A stretch of DNA of 64,000 bases from an uncultured Bacteroidales bacterium (GTDB taxonomy: Bacteria > Bacteroidota > Bacteroidia > Bacteroidales > Muribaculaceae): NCBI GenBank assembly GCA_902787185.1, contig CADAFP010000012.1, positions 1-64,000 on the forward strand, read 5' to 3'. The notes beneath the pieces were generated by a model. That model saw only the letters and a program-made list of their open reading frames with translations, ran no database searches and was not told where the DNA came from. The position numbers and the translations under genes were made by a program. Shown here piece by piece: positions 1-8,038 of this stretch. Position 1 is the first letter of the stretch, and each line of letters opens with the position of its first letter.

Positions 1-253
1 GGAGACTTCCACCAACCCCATGGCTACCATCTTTGCATGGAGCGGCGCCCTGCGCAAGCGCGGTGAGAAGGACGGTATCAAGGAGCTCATGAACTTTGGC
101 GACCAGCTCGAGGCTGCTTGCTTCGACACCCTGAACGCCGGCATCGTTACCAAGGACCTCGTGAACCTGATGGAAGGTGTTGAGGCCAAGGCTGTTAACA
201 GCGCCGAGTTCATCAAGGCCATCCGCACCAACCTCGAGAAGCGCCTCGGTTAA
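1..253 (+). CDS. icd: NADP-dependent isocitrate dehydrogenase, C-terminal end (partial)
   Basis: The reading frame is open from base 2 and gives ETSTNPMATIFAWSGAL followed by a helical tail ending EKRLG. The TSTNP-x-A-[ST]-IFAW motif is characteristic of the C-terminal part of eukaryote-like homodimeric NADP isocitrate dehydrogenases, the form common in Bacteroidetes. The enzyme converts isocitrate to 2-oxoglutarate and CO2 in the cytoplasm with production of NADPH. Only about 83 residues lie in the window, so the active site and start cannot be checked. A strong terminator follows 32 bases after the stop, so icd ends its transcript here. Confidence 0.87.
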   Translation, partial: ETSTNPMATIFAWSGALRKRGEKDGIKELMNFGDQLEAACFDTLNAGIVTKDLVNLMEGVEAKAVNSAEFIKAIRTNLEKRLG

Positions 254-284
254 TCCCCGACAACGTTTCTAACGAGAAACCCAC

Positions 285-330
285 AACAGCGGGCCGCGAC
301 AATTAGTGTCGCAACCCGCTGTTCCTTTTT
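285..330 (+). terminator. Rho-independent terminator of icd
   Basis: Nine-base arms AACAGCGGG and CCCGCTGTT enclose a smaller GCGAC/GTCGC stem and are followed by CCTTTTT. The position just after the icd stop supports its role. Confidence 0.85.
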
Positions 331-407
331 ACGAGCTGGCAGCTCGTAAAACCTTGACAGCACTCCGGAGAAGGGGCTGTTTGAGTATAACGGGCTGATA
401 GCCCGTT
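331..407. repeat. Two REP-like hairpins next to the RAYT gene
   Basis: Two compact palindromes lie between icd and the downstream end of the RAYT gene. At 331-347, ACGAGCTG and CAGCTCGT are separated by one base. At 389-407, AACGGGCT and AGCCCGTT are separated by GAT. Similar short-loop palindromes occur at 36559-36573 (CGAGCCT/AGGCTCG) and 41381-41395 (CCGCCC/GGGCGG). Established knowledge: RAYT transposases are commonly flanked by REP hairpins that they act on. The link to this RAYT is inference. Confidence 0.55.
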
Positions 408-421
408 AAGGGGGCGAAGGT

Positions 422-1405
422 TTAGTGCTCATAGAAATCGTTGTTGCTGATGTGCCGTGCGAGGGCATTGAGGGCATCACATTGAGCTCGAGTAATCTTG
501 CGGTAATCGTCATGATGGGGCCATGGTGCAACCAGGAGCATGCGTCCCTGAGAACAGGCCTCAAATTGGCGGCCACTGGGTTTCTGAAAGGGGGAAAAGC
601 CATTTTCAATCAAAACGATGATAGGAAGGCCTGCCATAAAAGCACGCCCCATGACCTCTTTCTCACCTGGGCTGATGCAAGGAGAAACAAGTACCACTCC
701 TTGATAAGCCTTGGCAAGAAAACGGCGGCACTCTGCTTCGATCTCCTCCTTTGAGAGCCTTTGGGAACATTTGACGGCTATCTTTTCTGGGTAATTAAGA
801 AGGAACCTGTTGCCCATCATTGTCACTGGTGTGGTGCCGATGGTAATACCCGTTTGTTGTACAAACAGACCCGGACTTTGACGTTTCACCCATAAACGCC
901 GCGGGTTGTCAATCAGGTATTTAATCCAACGGTCCAATTGACCTGCCCCCTTGAGAATGCGGTCATTGTAGCCTTCTTCCCATAGGGTATCATCTTGAGA
1001 TTCCATTGACTTGACTAAATCGCGACAGCCTTTCTTAAAACCCAGTATGAGGCGTCCCAGTGGCTGCGCCATAGGAGATGTCACATGAATGATGCCATGC
1101 ACATGGTCGGGCATTAGTTGGAAACCGAGCAACTTGACCTGAGGGTGATATTGCGGAATCTCTTGCCATGCCCGTTTATCCGCTAATCCAATTTGCGTGG
1201 GATACACCCAAGGCATGACGTGATGCTCATCGGGACCCTTCAACGACCCCAAAATGGGGCGACGACCTTCAATGCACAATGTCACCATGTAGATGGCAAC
1301 ACCACAATAGTCATGCCCCTCCTTGCGACGTTTCATCGATGGCTTGGCAACAATCTCGGGATGTGCTGCAATCCACCGCTTCCTTCGTTCATTACTGTTG
1401 TCCAT
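422..1405 (-). CDS. REP-associated tyrosine transposase (RAYT, Y1_Tnp family) with an extra C-terminal domain
   Basis: 327 residues. The N-terminal part is a Y1/IS200-like HUH endonuclease: MPDHVHGIIH at 99-108 supplies the histidine-hydrophobic-histidine metal motif (H101, H103) and Y146 in LWEEGYNDRI is a plausible catalytic tyrosine. Such proteins nick single-stranded REP hairpins. Beyond about residue 215 there is a further roughly 100-residue region (VVLVSPCISPGEKEV...GLPIIVLIENG) resembling a Rossmann-like SLOG/DprA-type fold; this likeness is by eye. The start at 1405 is chosen because a TACCTTTG -7 element (1411-1418, minus strand) lies only 5 bases upstream, so the mRNA may be leaderless. 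REP-like hairpins follow the stop. Confidence 0.8.
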   Translation of the reverse strand: MDNSNERRKRWIAAHPEIVAKPSMKRRKEGHDYCGVAIYMVTLCIEGRRPILGSLKGPDEHHVMPWVYPTQIGLADKRAWQEIPQYHPQVKLLGFQLMPDHVHGIIHVTSPMAQPLGRLILGFKKGCRDLVKSMESQDDTLWEEGYNDRILKGAGQLDRWIKYLIDNPRRLWVKRQSPGLFVQQTGITIGTTPVTMMGNRFLLNYPEKIAVKCSQRLSKEEIEAECRRFLAKAYQGVVLVSPCISPGEKEVMGRAFMAGLPIIVLIENGFSPFQKPSGRQFEACSQGRMLLVAPWPHHDDYRKITRAQCDALNALARHISNNDFYEH

Positions 1406-1471
1406 AAGGACAAAGGTAGCGACTTTTTAGTTATCGCCCCATTCTTTCCGATGAAAAAAAGTGATTGAACT

Positions 1472-1503
1472 GTTGTTATTGTTTATGATTTCCTTTAAAT
1501 TTG
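1472..1503 (+). promoter_or_regulatory. Bacteroidetes-type promoter for the secreted protein at 1554
   Basis: GTTG (1472-1475), 20 bp spacer, TAAATTTG (1496-1503), matching the TTTG / TAnnTTTG form. It lies inside the longest open frame beginning at 1461, which argues that translation starts at 1554 instead. Confidence 0.7.
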
Positions 1504-1553
1504 CGGGTGAAAAAACCATTTTATTTATAACCTTTAAAAAACAGATTCAAGTT

Positions 1554-3179
1554 ATGAAGCGAACAATTACTCTTATCACACTAGTTGCGGCACTGCTCAT
1601 CCCGAGCATGGCCAGCGCCCAACGCATGCCAGCCAAGGCCAGCATGAGGTTATCACAGTTCAAGGCTCCCGCTGCAGCCCCTGTGCTGGCCGAGGAAGAG
1701 CCCATCATGGATGTGCCCGAGGGCACCCTGTATGACAACATGTATGCCACCTCGTTTGCCTATGGCTTGGGATGGGGCGACATCTACATCCAGAATGTGG
1801 ATGGCGGCATCGGCAAGGTGGTCGAAGGCACCGACGGCAGCCTGTACATCTACAATCCCATCTCGCAGGGCTACATCTGGTTCTCCATCCTGCCCTGGAT
1901 CAAGGCCGAGCCAGCCGGCGACGGCAAGTATGTCGTGACGTTGCCGCAGCTGTACATCCTCGACTACGGCGATCCCTATTATGCTTACTGCATGCACTAT
2001 GAAGAGGACGAGGGCATGCCCGTCGTTGAGGAAGAAGGCCAAATCGAGTTCACATGGGAGAACGGTGTGCTCACCCAGTTGGGCGACAAGTTCATCGGCC
2101 TGTGCGACGCCACGGCCGACTGGTTCTACATGGCCGACCAGCACATCGTCTATACCCCCCAGACCGATGAGCCCATCATCATGCACGACGACGAGTATTA
2201 TATCCAGAGCTACACGATGACCTATCTGTCAGATCCCACCGACCTGACAAAGACCAAGGATTGCATCGTTGACGTCGTTATCGACGGCGAGGACATCTAC
2301 ATGGGCAACCTCAATGGCAATAACTACGACTCCTTCATCAAGGGCACCCTCGCCGACGGCAAGGCTACATTCCCCAGCCGCCAGTATCTGGGCGTTGACG
2401 ATTACTACAATGGCCACATCTATGTGCTCACCGGCGACGCCTTTGTTGACACCGAGACCTATGGCTCACCCGTGTTCAACTACAACCTCAACGACGAGAT
2501 TGTCTTCACCATCGATGAGGAAGCCCGCAACATCGTTGCCGAGTGGCCCGCTGCCATGGTCACCAATGTGGGACCCAACACGCTGTCGATTATCAACGAC
2601 TATGTGGCTCCCGGCCTCGTAGCCTTTGACGAATTCCCCGCAACGCCCGCAACGCCCATCTTCACCGACGAAGACCTCATGGTCAACAACTCGGCAGGTT
2701 GGAGCGTGCTGCACTTCACCATTCCCACCGAGGACACCAACGGCTACAAGATCAACGAGAACAAGCTGTATTATAACATCTACCTCGACGACCAGGTGTT
2801 CACTTTCGACCCCGAGGACTACATCGGCCTCACGAGCGCCATGACCGATATCCCCTACAAGTTTGAGGATAACATCAACTTTGACATTTACATGAACAAC
2901 GGCCGCCACACGGTTTACCTCTACACCACCAACTACAAGAAGGTGGGCGTACAGAGCATCTACACCGCCGGCGATGAAGTGAACCGTTCACAGATCGTTT
3001 ATGTCAACAATCCCACCCCAACCGGCGTCAACGAACTTGCCACCGGCGCCCAGGTTGTCAACACCCGCTACTACGACCTCACCGGTCGCCAGCTGCCCAC
3101 AGCCCCCTCAACAGGCCTGTACCTGCAGCTCACCACCTATAGTGACGGTAGTATTAGTACTGTGAAGGTGAAGAAATAA
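1554..3179 (+). CDS. Secreted protein of unknown function with C-terminal sorting-like tail
   Basis: 541 residues from ATG 1554, which begins a classical signal peptide (MKRTITLITLVAALLIPSMASAQ). The frame extends upstream to 1461, but that part overlaps the promoter and is not hydrophobic in the right way. The mature protein is acidic and rich in Asp, Tyr and Gly with no domain I recognise; it reads as beta-rich. The end (YYDLTGRQLP...GLYLQL...STVKVKK) resembles the short C-terminal segments on many exported Bacteroidales proteins, related in look to type IX secretion sorting tails. It is a single-gene unit with its own promoter and terminator. Function unknown. Confidence 0.8.
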   Translation: MKRTITLITLVAALLIPSMASAQRMPAKASMRLSQFKAPAAAPVLAEEEPIMDVPEGTLYDNMYATSFAYGLGWGDIYIQNVDGGIGKVVEGTDGSLYIYNPISQGYIWFSILPWIKAEPAGDGKYVVTLPQLYILDYGDPYYAYCMHYEEDEGMPVVEEEGQIEFTWENGVLTQLGDKFIGLCDATADWFYMADQHIVYTPQTDEPIIMHDDEYYIQSYTMTYLSDPTDLTKTKDCIVDVVIDGEDIYMGNLNGNNYDSFIKGTLADGKATFPSRQYLGVDDYYNGHIYVLTGDAFVDTETYGSPVFNYNLNDEIVFTIDEEARNIVAEWPAAMVTNVGPNTLSIINDYVAPGLVAFDEFPATPATPIFTDEDLMVNNSAGWSVLHFTIPTEDTNGYKINENKLYYNIYLDDQVFTFDPEDYIGLTSAMTDIPYKFEDNINFDIYMNNGRHTVYLYTTNYKKVGVQSIYTAGDEVNRSQIVYVNNPTPTGVNELATGAQVVNTRYYDLTGRQLPTAPSTGLYLQLTTYSDGSISTVKVKK

Positions 3180-3224
3180 TTAGCGATTTGCGAATAGCAA
3201 TTAGCGATTAGTTTTTTTAGGAAA

Positions 3225-3257
3225 GGGCGGTCCCGGGTGATGGGGCCGCCTTTTTTT
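3225..3257 (+). terminator. Rho-independent terminator
   Basis: GGGCGGTCCC and GGGGCCGCC pair (one G-T wobble) around GGGTGAT, then seven T. Follows the secreted protein gene. Confidence 0.8.
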
Positions 3258-3283
3258 GTGGATTGATTTGTTGCGGGCTGTGG

Positions 3284-3335
3284 ATTGTTTTTTAGAGAAA
3301 ATGCTATAACTTTGCAATATCATAATTGATGGAGG
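3284..3335 (+). promoter_or_regulatory. Promoter and ribosome binding site of corA
   Basis: ATTG at 3284-3287, 19 bp spacer, TAACTTTG at 3307-3314. A GGAGG sequence at 3331-3335 sits 7 bases before the ATG at 3343; such a clear Shine-Dalgarno sequence is uncommon in this window. Confidence 0.75.
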
Positions 3336-3342
3336 CGAGTTT

Positions 3343-4272
3343 ATGATTAGTTACTGGAAATGCAAGGATGGATTCAGCGAGATACATCAGTGGAAATCGG
3401 GATGCTGGATCAAGGTGACCAACCCGACGGCCGATGACCTGGCGCTGCTGAAGGAGCGCTTTGCGGTGCCAGACTTCACCCACGATGCCATGGACATCGA
3501 GGAGCGTCCGCGTGTGGATCACGAGGACAACTGGCTACTGGTGTTTGTGCGCGTGCCGTGCAAGAGCATTGACGAGGACGGTGATACCGTATTCTCGACC
3601 GCTCCGATAGCCATCCTGATACGCGACGATGTGTTTATCACGGTCGCCTACTATGACAACGAGGTGCTTGACGATTTCATCCGCTGGAGCAACCAGCGCC
3701 GCCTCAACTCCTGCAAGGGCTACGACCTGCTGCTGTCGCTGATGCTATCGACGTCGGTATGGTATCTGAAGTACCTGAAGCAGATGAACGGGATGATGAA
3801 TGCCGCCGAGCAGCGCTTGGAACAGAAAATGGATAACGATGAACTGATGCGCACGATGGGTATGGGAAAATTCCTGATTTACTTCATCACGTCGCTCAAG
3901 GGCAACGCCACGGTGCTGGCCAGGCTCAAGATGCGCCTGCGCTCGCAGCCCCATGACGAGGATCTGCTCGAGGATGTCGAGATTGAGACGCAGCAGGCAC
4001 TGGACACCGCCAGCATCTATAATGACATCCTGGACCGCCAGCAAGAAGCCTACTCGTCGGTCATCGGCAATAACCTGAACCGCATCATGAAGACGCTTAC
4101 CGTGGTGACCATCCTGCTGATGATTCCAACGGTCATCGCCGGTTACTATGGCATGAATGTGCCCAATGGCATGGAGGCGTGGCCCTGGGGATACCCGCTG
4201 GCCGTCGCCATCTCGATTGTGCTGATGATCCTGTGCTATATCTTCATCCGCCACAGCAAATTCTTCAAATAA
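3343..4272 (+). CDS. corA: CorA-family magnesium/divalent cation transporter
   Basis: 309 residues. A soluble acidic N-terminal domain and long helical stalk (about 120-240) precede two C-terminal membrane helices. The signature YGMN is at 269-272 at the end of the first helix (MIPTVIAGYYGMN), the selectivity motif of CorA pentamers. The second helix (YPLAVAISIVLMILCYIFI) is followed by a short basic tail. This is the usual length for Bacteroidetes CorA. It probably imports Mg2+ across the inner membrane. Monocistronic, with its own promoter. Confidence 0.9.
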   Translation: MISYWKCKDGFSEIHQWKSGCWIKVTNPTADDLALLKERFAVPDFTHDAMDIEERPRVDHEDNWLLVFVRVPCKSIDEDGDTVFSTAPIAILIRDDVFITVAYYDNEVLDDFIRWSNQRRLNSCKGYDLLLSLMLSTSVWYLKYLKQMNGMMNAAEQRLEQKMDNDELMRTMGMGKFLIYFITSLKGNATVLARLKMRLRSQPHDEDLLEDVEIETQQALDTASIYNDILDRQQEAYSSVIGNNLNRIMKTLTVVTILLMIPTVIAGYYGMNVPNGMEAWPWGYPLAVAISIVLMILCYIFIRHSKFFK

Positions 4273-4361
4273 GGAGGATGGTCCGTCATCTTGCAGGGGC
4301 TTCATCATGCTCGCGATACTGAAGAAATCTAATCCTCTGCCATGACAAAAGCCCATAAAAA

Positions 4362-4497
4362 ACGACAAAAACCCAGGAAAAAATCCTGGGTTATCGTTCT
4401 GTAAAACAAACCATTACTAAGCACTTAAAGTCATTCGCCGCTTCACAGCTTGCGATAAACCAGTTTTATTCCATAGTTCTAAAGATTTGCTTGAGTG
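4362..4497 (-). ncRNA. Candidate small RNA, about 135 nt
   Basis: On the minus strand TTTG (4527-4530), 19 bp spacer, TACCTTTG (4500-4507) is an excellent Bacteroidetes promoter. About 105 bases downstream is a perfect terminator hairpin (AACCCAGGA/TCCTGGGTT, 4370-4392) followed on that strand by a T-rich tract. The transcript has no meaningful open frame (ATG-GAA-TAA and a five-codon frame only). Near its 5' end GCACT-C-AAG can pair with CTT-TA-AGTGC, giving a closed domain with an internal hairpin. It could be a regulatory RNA; I do not assign it to 6S RNA or another named family. Confidence 0.55.
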
Positions 4498-5202
4498 CAC
4501 AAAGGTAGAAACAATTCTTGAATTTACAAAACAAAACAGAAAAATTTTCAAAAAAAAATTATTTGTCTTTGTAAATGAAGTTTCCATTCCCGCACTCGCG
4601 GCCTGAGCATATCGGGACTACATACAGGCCACCATCAGCCAAAATGATGAAATGTCACAAATTTTGGCAAAATAGCGACAATAGCGCTACCGAAATTAGT
4701 AGTTTTATGTGCTATTTTCTATTTTTATCGCCAATTTTCTTGCAAATTGCAAAAATACTCTATTAATTTGCGGCTAGTTAAGGAATAGCCTAAACTTTTG
4801 GCGGCCGTTGAGCCGGATACTCAGCCTCCGCCATCGAGACCTAATTATTGAACATTGTATCATCTAAACATTGACATCATGGTACACTTATCTACCCGGA
4901 TTATGCGCAATGCGTCGGCAGCGTCACAGCTACTGGCGAATGTTTGTATTCCCCCAGGCGAACTATTGTCCTGGCAGTTGTTATTATCCATCAGACAACA
5001 AACATAAGTGCTATTTGATGAAAATGGCGCACTGCTCTATCCAACCAACCCAATGTTAATCAGGTAATAGATCTCCCATTTTCAAATATTCATAAGCCGT
5101 AGCAGTGTGCCATTTTTTCTGTAAATAACACGAAACGATAGATTTTTAAGAATGAGGGCCATCAGTGCTAGATAATTTTTTCATAAGTGTAGTCAGGTGA
5201 TA

Positions 5203-5239
5203 AGAAGGTGCGTTGCACCTGTTAGCCAGCGCACCTTCT
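5203..5239. repeat. Hairpin, first of a related pair
   Basis: AGAAGGTGCG and CGCACCTTCT pair. The motif is preceded by TTTTTTCATAAGTG, as is the related hairpin at 5487-5530. Confidence 0.55.
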
Positions 5240-5338
5240 ATCTACCGGCTTCTTCAAGACAACACCGATGAGCGACTCATTTCACGACAACGACACAACG
5301 ATGAGCATTATTATAACGTTTACATAATTCTCTGGGTA

Positions 5339-5383
5339 GGGAGGTGTTCCCGATGCCTGCTTCTCGAGGCACCTCCCTTTTTT
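5339..5383 (+). terminator. Terminator-like hairpin with no obvious upstream gene
   Basis: GGGAGGTG pairs with CACCTCCC, followed by TTTTTT. Since no gene ends just before it, it may be a relic or may end an unrecognised short transcript. Confidence 0.6.
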
Positions 5384-5486
5384 CCCGCCTACGGTGGCAC
5401 GCCACCTGTCGAGATTTCAACCCAAGCCGTTAAACATTAAAGCAAAAGAATAGTGAGAGTAATAGTTTTTTCATGATTGCGGTTGA

Positions 5487-5530
5487 AGAAGGTGCGCCAC
5501 TCCATGCCCTATAGCGGGCGCGCGCCTTCT
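5487..5530. repeat. Hairpin, second of a related pair
   Basis: AGAAGGTGCGC pairs with GCGCGCCTTCT (one wobble), then TTCTTTC. It is preceded by TTTTTTCATGATTG, similar to the first copy. Confidence 0.5.
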
Positions 5531-5661
5531 TTCTTTCACACCGCCGACCCTCATCAGCCCAAACCAACGAGAGGAAATCATCAAAACCGTGTGATTCCTG
5601 CAATAAACTCGTATTGTTTCAGTTATTATAATAGTATCAATTCCCTAAAAATTATCTTATT

Positions 5662-6198
5662 ATGAATTATCGACTACTTCTTATGATTGCACTGGTGCTG
5701 GGCGCATTCCAAGTGCAGGCTATTGACCACGACACCGACAACCGTTTCTATGACAAATCTACGGAGCACTTCACTGCCACTGTGGGTAAGTTAGCCACAA
5801 GAATCGGTTACATCCACTTTGCCGACGCGTCAATTCCTCCCAGTCCCGACCCAGTGATGATGTCGTTTGGCATCGTCGCTAATCTCACTGATGCTGTCCC
5901 CAACGATGGCACCTACACCTACGAGATTGAGGGCGCCGACGCGTCGATGTTCGGTGCCATGATCACCTCGATGAGTTCTCAGGAGAACGGCTGCACCGTA
6001 CGCATTATTTATCATCCCACCCAAGTCGGCACCCACACTGCAAGGCTCAACGTCTATTGCGCGACTGCGGGCGCACCCTTGACATACATCAACCTGAGTG
6101 GCGAAGCGATAGCGCGACCCGGCGACCTCGATGGCGACGGCAAACTTGGCGTTAACGATGTGTCATCTCTCATCGACATGATCCTCACGGTAGAATAA
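5662..6198 (+). CDS. Secreted protein with beta-sandwich region and one dockerin-like loop
   Basis: 178 residues with a signal peptide (MNYRLLLMIALVLGAFQVQA). Residues 40-145 form a beta-rich region (MSFGIV...YTYEI...VRIIYHP) resembling ASH/choice-of-anchor D modules, which are repeated in the next gene. The C-terminus GDLDGDGKLGVNDVSSLID (about 154-172) is a dockerin type I-like calcium loop with Asp/Asn at the metal-binding positions. Only one half of a dockerin pair is present. It is probably exported, perhaps cell-associated. No enzyme motif seen. Confidence 0.8.
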   Translation: MNYRLLLMIALVLGAFQVQAIDHDTDNRFYDKSTEHFTATVGKLATRIGYIHFADASIPPSPDPVMMSFGIVANLTDAVPNDGTYTYEIEGADASMFGAMITSMSSQENGCTVRIIYHPTQVGTHTARLNVYCATAGAPLTYINLSGEAIARPGDLDGDGKLGVNDVSSLIDMILTVE

Positions 6199-6225
6199 CC
6201 GCAGTACATCTCCACAAGAGACCCA

Positions 6226-6276
6226 ACAGAGGGTGACAAGCCAAACCTCAACCGGTTGCTTGTCACCCTGTTTTTT
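6226..6276 (+). terminator. Rho-independent terminator
   Basis: GGGTGACAAG (6231-6240) pairs perfectly with CTTGTCACCC (6259-6268), then GTTTTTT. Confidence 0.88.
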
Positions 6277-6284
6277 GGGGGGCA

Positions 6285-6330
6285 AGTGTAAAAAAATTAG
6301 ACAGTTTAGTGTAAAAAAATTAGACAGTTT
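6285..6330. repeat. Perfect 23-bp tandem direct repeat
   Basis: Bases 6285-6307 and 6308-6330 are identical and abut. Each unit contains GTGTAAAAAAATTAGACAG. They lie upstream of the promoter of the 6441 gene. Possibly an operator or a slippage duplication. Confidence 0.8.
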
Positions 6331-6349
6331 TTAAAAAAGCCCCTTCCGC

Positions 6350-6382
6350 TTGATGCGAAAAATCAGTTGCGCCATAACTTTG
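6350..6382 (+). promoter_or_regulatory. Promoter of the triple-repeat secreted protein
   Basis: TTG at 6350-6352 and TAACTTTG at 6375-6382, spacer 22 bp (slightly long). Confidence 0.55.
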
Positions 6383-6440
6383 CGATAGGAACAAATGCAT
6401 TCTACTGCATTCATTATTAATCACCTAAATTCAACAAGCT

Positions 6441-7901
6441 ATGAAACATAAGCTACTTCTTGCAATTGTTCTTGTCATGGCCGTAGTCCAATGCTGGGCA
6501 TCGCCATTCGATTCATCAAGGACCGGGAATTTGGACACCAATTCCAACTCAACACGGCGCGACTTTATTGTTTCCGACAGTTTGAAGCCTTTCATCATAG
6601 AGCCATACATCACGGTCAATCCCAAATCGCTGGATTTCGGCACCGTGGCACTGGGCAGGAAAGTGTCCAAGACCTTCAAGGTGAGAGGATTCGGCCTGAA
6701 AGGGAACTTGACGTTACAAGTCTTGTCCACACGCTCCAGCAGCAGTGACGGCTTCTCGATCAACGTCACCACCATCACACCCGCCCAAGCCATGCAAGGC
6801 GTGACGGTGAGGGTGACCTACGAACCCACATACGTGGGCACACAAAACTCGACGAGTGTCTATATCAACGGAGGCGGCATCGAGACTCAGACCGTCGCCT
6901 TGAGGGGCACATGCACCTCATCACATGAGCCTATCGGCTCGTCCATCACCGTCAATCCCTCGTCATTGGATTTCGGCACCGTCAATCTGGGTGAATCGGT
7001 GACCAAGACATTTACGGTGAGGGGCCTCAGGCTGTCGGGAAGTTTGAACCTGGAAGTGCTGACGTCGCGTTCTGGCAGCAGTGACGAATTCGCCATCAGC
7101 AGGACCACGATCTCGCGAACTCAGGCCCTGTTCGGTGTTGAGGTGAAAGTGACCTATACCCCTCAGGCTGTGGGTACAAACAACTACACTATTGTCCGCG
7201 TCAGCGGCGGCGGGGCCGAGAGTCAGGACGTCACCCTGTCAGGCAGCTGCGTTATCAGTCCCATTCTTGACTCCATACCTCCCACTATCATTGTCAAGCC
7301 CCAATCGCTGGATTTCGGCACGGTACAGTTGGGACAAAGTGTGACCAAGTCAATAGTGGTGAGGGGCCTCAGGCTCAACGGGCCATTAACGTTGAATGTG
7401 CTGACCTCGCGCGCCAACAGCACCAGTGACGGCTTCACTATCAACAAGACCACTATCACACCCGAGCAAGCCCTGCTCGGAGCGACGGTGAGTGTGACCT
7501 ATCGTCCCCTGTATGTGGGCACACAAAACACCACCGCCATTTACATCAGCGGCGGCGGGGCCGAGAGCGTAGTGGTTCCCTTGACAGGCACGTGCATCGA
7601 GCGCATCCCATTCCCACCATTGTTTGCCGGGGATGACTCAGACGCCAATCTGTCAACGCCTGAGGTCGGGGACATTTCCACAACCGGCGTCAACCAATGG
7701 TCGCAGAACGTCAACATCGTTGCCCAGGGCCACGACATCATCATCGACAGCCCCATCGACCAGAGCGCGACAATCTGTGACATCAACGGACACGCACGCA
7801 GCGTCAGCCTCAAGGCAGGCCGCAACGTCATCCCCACCCGCGCCACCGGCGTCCACATCGTCAGGGTCGGGAACGCCACCGCCAAACTATTCATCAAGTA
7901 G
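6441..7901 (+). CDS. Secreted protein with three choice-of-anchor D (ASH-like) repeats and a sorting-like tail
   Basis: 486 residues. A signal peptide (MKHKLLLAIVLVMAVVQCWA) is followed by three copies of a roughly 100-residue beta-sandwich at about 57-158, 168-270 and 282-385. Each begins I-x-V-x-P-x-SLDFGTV-x-LG and ends GTC or GSC; the copies are near-identical in places, indicating recent duplication. This matches the choice-of-anchor D/ASH module style. The C-terminus (DIIIDSPIDQSATICDING...GVHIVRVGNATAKLFIK) looks like a type IX-like sorting tail. Likely surface-exposed and structural or adhesive; no catalytic motif. Confidence 0.83.
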   Translation: MKHKLLLAIVLVMAVVQCWASPFDSSRTGNLDTNSNSTRRDFIVSDSLKPFIIEPYITVNPKSLDFGTVALGRKVSKTFKVRGFGLKGNLTLQVLSTRSSSSDGFSINVTTITPAQAMQGVTVRVTYEPTYVGTQNSTSVYINGGGIETQTVALRGTCTSSHEPIGSSITVNPSSLDFGTVNLGESVTKTFTVRGLRLSGSLNLEVLTSRSGSSDEFAISRTTISRTQALFGVEVKVTYTPQAVGTNNYTIVRVSGGGAESQDVTLSGSCVISPILDSIPPTIIVKPQSLDFGTVQLGQSVTKSIVVRGLRLNGPLTLNVLTSRANSTSDGFTINKTTITPEQALLGATVSVTYRPLYVGTQNTTAIYISGGGAESVVVPLTGTCIERIPFPPLFAGDDSDANLSTPEVGDISTTGVNQWSQNVNIVAQGHDIIIDSPIDQSATICDINGHARSVSLKAGRNVIPTRATGVHIVRVGNATAKLFIK

Positions 7902-7966
7902 CAACCTATCACAAAGCAGCATATCATCCACTTGCTAAGAAGTTAAGTATCTATTATTAATTGAGC

Positions 7967-8000
7967 GACCCCCAGGAGTTTTGTCTAACTCTTGGGGGTC
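7967..8000. terminator. Bidirectional terminator hairpin between convergent genes
   Basis: GACCCCCAGGAGTT and AACTCTTGGGGGTC pair (one wobble) around TTGTCT, between the ends of the 6441 plus-strand and 8039 minus-strand genes. T-tracts are weak. Confidence 0.65.
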
Positions 8001-8038
8001 ACTACAAGATGCTAATTTCTCATTCCCGTTAGAGAGAC

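Larger units (their letters stand above)
4273..5661. other. 1.39 kb gene-poor region with small RNA candidate and several hairpins
   Basis: No convincing protein gene. It contains the minus-strand small RNA candidate (4362-4497), a possible plus-strand promoter near 4740-4770 (CTTG, about 20 bp, TTAATTTG) with no clear gene behind it, two related palindromes (5203-5239 and 5487-5530) and a strong terminator-like hairpin at 5339-5383. Short open frames at 4575-4766, 4871-5059 and 5213-5440 have no domain, ribosome binding site or sensible composition. Confidence 0.6.

Noticed and set aside
4575-5059. Two 62-63 codon frames
   Set aside because: No start signals, no domain, and one begins at TTG; likely chance in an AT-rich spacer.
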